A stretch of DNA of 21,369 bases, taken from contig CAOMHR010000008.1 of the NCBI GenBank assembly GCA_948482865.1, forward strand, positions 1 through 21,369. The letters run 5' to 3'. Under the pieces are notes generated by a model. That model was not told the DNA's origin and made no database searches. It saw nothing but the letters and a program-made list of their open reading frames with translations. Position numbers and translations under genes: made by a program. This stretch comes from Christensenellaceae bacterium. GTDB lineage: Bacteria > Bacillota > Clostridia > Christensenellales > Borkfalkiaceae. Shown here piece by piece: positions 21,126 through 21,369 of this stretch (the stretch's first letter is position 1; every line of letters begins with the position of its first letter).

Positions 21126-21369
21126 GATTAAGAAATAGGAAGCAAACACTTCACCGAAACTTCCAATTTTGAAAAAGAGTAGGCGGTAAGAAATAGGCGT
21201 ATAAAACCGCCGCATTGCCTGTTCATTTGCCCGACATTGAAATTAATTAGCTTCTGCGTGTGTTTAGTAGTCGGTAATACGGACGCGCTTTAAATCGCTT
21301 CATTTCCCCTTTGCGTTTTTCTCTCGCGCACACCATTAAGAAGAAGAGAAAGATAATTATTAAATCATA

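Larger units (their letters stand above)
21078..21369. other. Leader region upstream of the head genes, no convincing gene
   Basis: About 290 bases to the window edge hold no convincing protein gene: the longest reading with an ATG on the minus strand is 29 codons (21247-21336). The region contains the candidate promoter and palindrome described separately, a repeated 11-mer GGTAATACGGA (21117-21127 and 21273-21283), and a GGCGGT/ACCGCC stem (21182-21187 with 21206-21211). In the minus-strand sense the stem is followed by a short T-rich stretch, a possible terminator for genes further right. Confidence 0.55.

Noticed and set aside
21230..21260. A Q-K-L-I-N match between the leader (minus strand) and the 114-residue DGR protein, suggesting a duplicated gene fragment
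   Set aside because: DNA similarity is limited to about 17 of 19 bases in AT-rich sequence, roughly what chance gives in this window, and the flanking residues do not match.
21247..21336. A 29-codon basic reading upstream of the head genes
   Set aside because: Too short, no recognisable features and no clear promoter; not distinguishable from chance.
1..21369. CRISPR arrays, insertion sequences or toxin-antitoxin cargo
   Set aside because: No regularly spaced repeats, transposase motifs or cargo-like genes were found; the gaps are small and accounted for.

Overview
The window is one end of a tailed temperate phage (prophage) of a Bacteroidales host, probably a gut Bacteroides-like bacterium. 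The host assignment rests on four signs: starts without Shine-Dalgarno motifs, two upstream boxes fitting the Bacteroidota -7 consensus TAnnTTTG, a tRNA gene with no encoded CCA, and proteins of types common in Bacteroides phages. Apart from the 3' part of a tRNA-Asp gene at the left edge, every convincing gene lies on the minus strand, so the phage reads from right to left. A long non-contractile (siphovirus) tail is implied by a tail tube, a 1399-residue tape measure, Dit-like and Tal-like proteins and the absence of sheath genes. Terminase, portal and integrase are not in the window and would lie beyond the right edge.

Right to left: a 290-base leader with a candidate promoter; scaffold-like protein, head fibre/decoration-like protein and lambda-E-type major capsid protein (21.1-18.6 kb); three or four head-tail connector and tail completion proteins (18.6-17.0 kb); tail tube protein, followed by a terminator-like hairpin; a tail assembly chaperone with an overlapping -1-frame extension that has no ATG before its conserved core; tape measure; a small unknown; an unusual LamG-Dit-PKD fusion; and a 1341-residue Tal/tail-tip protein (17.0-5.7 kb).

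A second candidate promoter then precedes a diversity-generating retroelement (DGR). This contains a small leading gene, a C-type-lectin-like target whose last ~40 codons are the variable repeat, a 114-residue protein where DGRs usually carry Avd, the template repeat and a DGR-type reverse transcriptase. Template and variable repeat align over 113 bases: 17 of 30 template adenines differ, but only 1 of 83 other positions, which is the signature of adenine mutagenesis. The element presumably diversifies a tail-tip receptor-binding protein.

The left end is a lysis cassette with overlapping or nearly abutting genes: holin, GH108 endolysin and a likely one-piece (unimolecular) spanin, ending at a strong bidirectional terminator beside tRNA-Asp. 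The tRNA may be the attachment site, but no duplicated att core can be seen here.

Less obvious points are an identical 7-3-7 palindrome beside both candidate promoters, suggesting that the structural and DGR operons share a regulator, and the reading-frame break in the tail chaperone.
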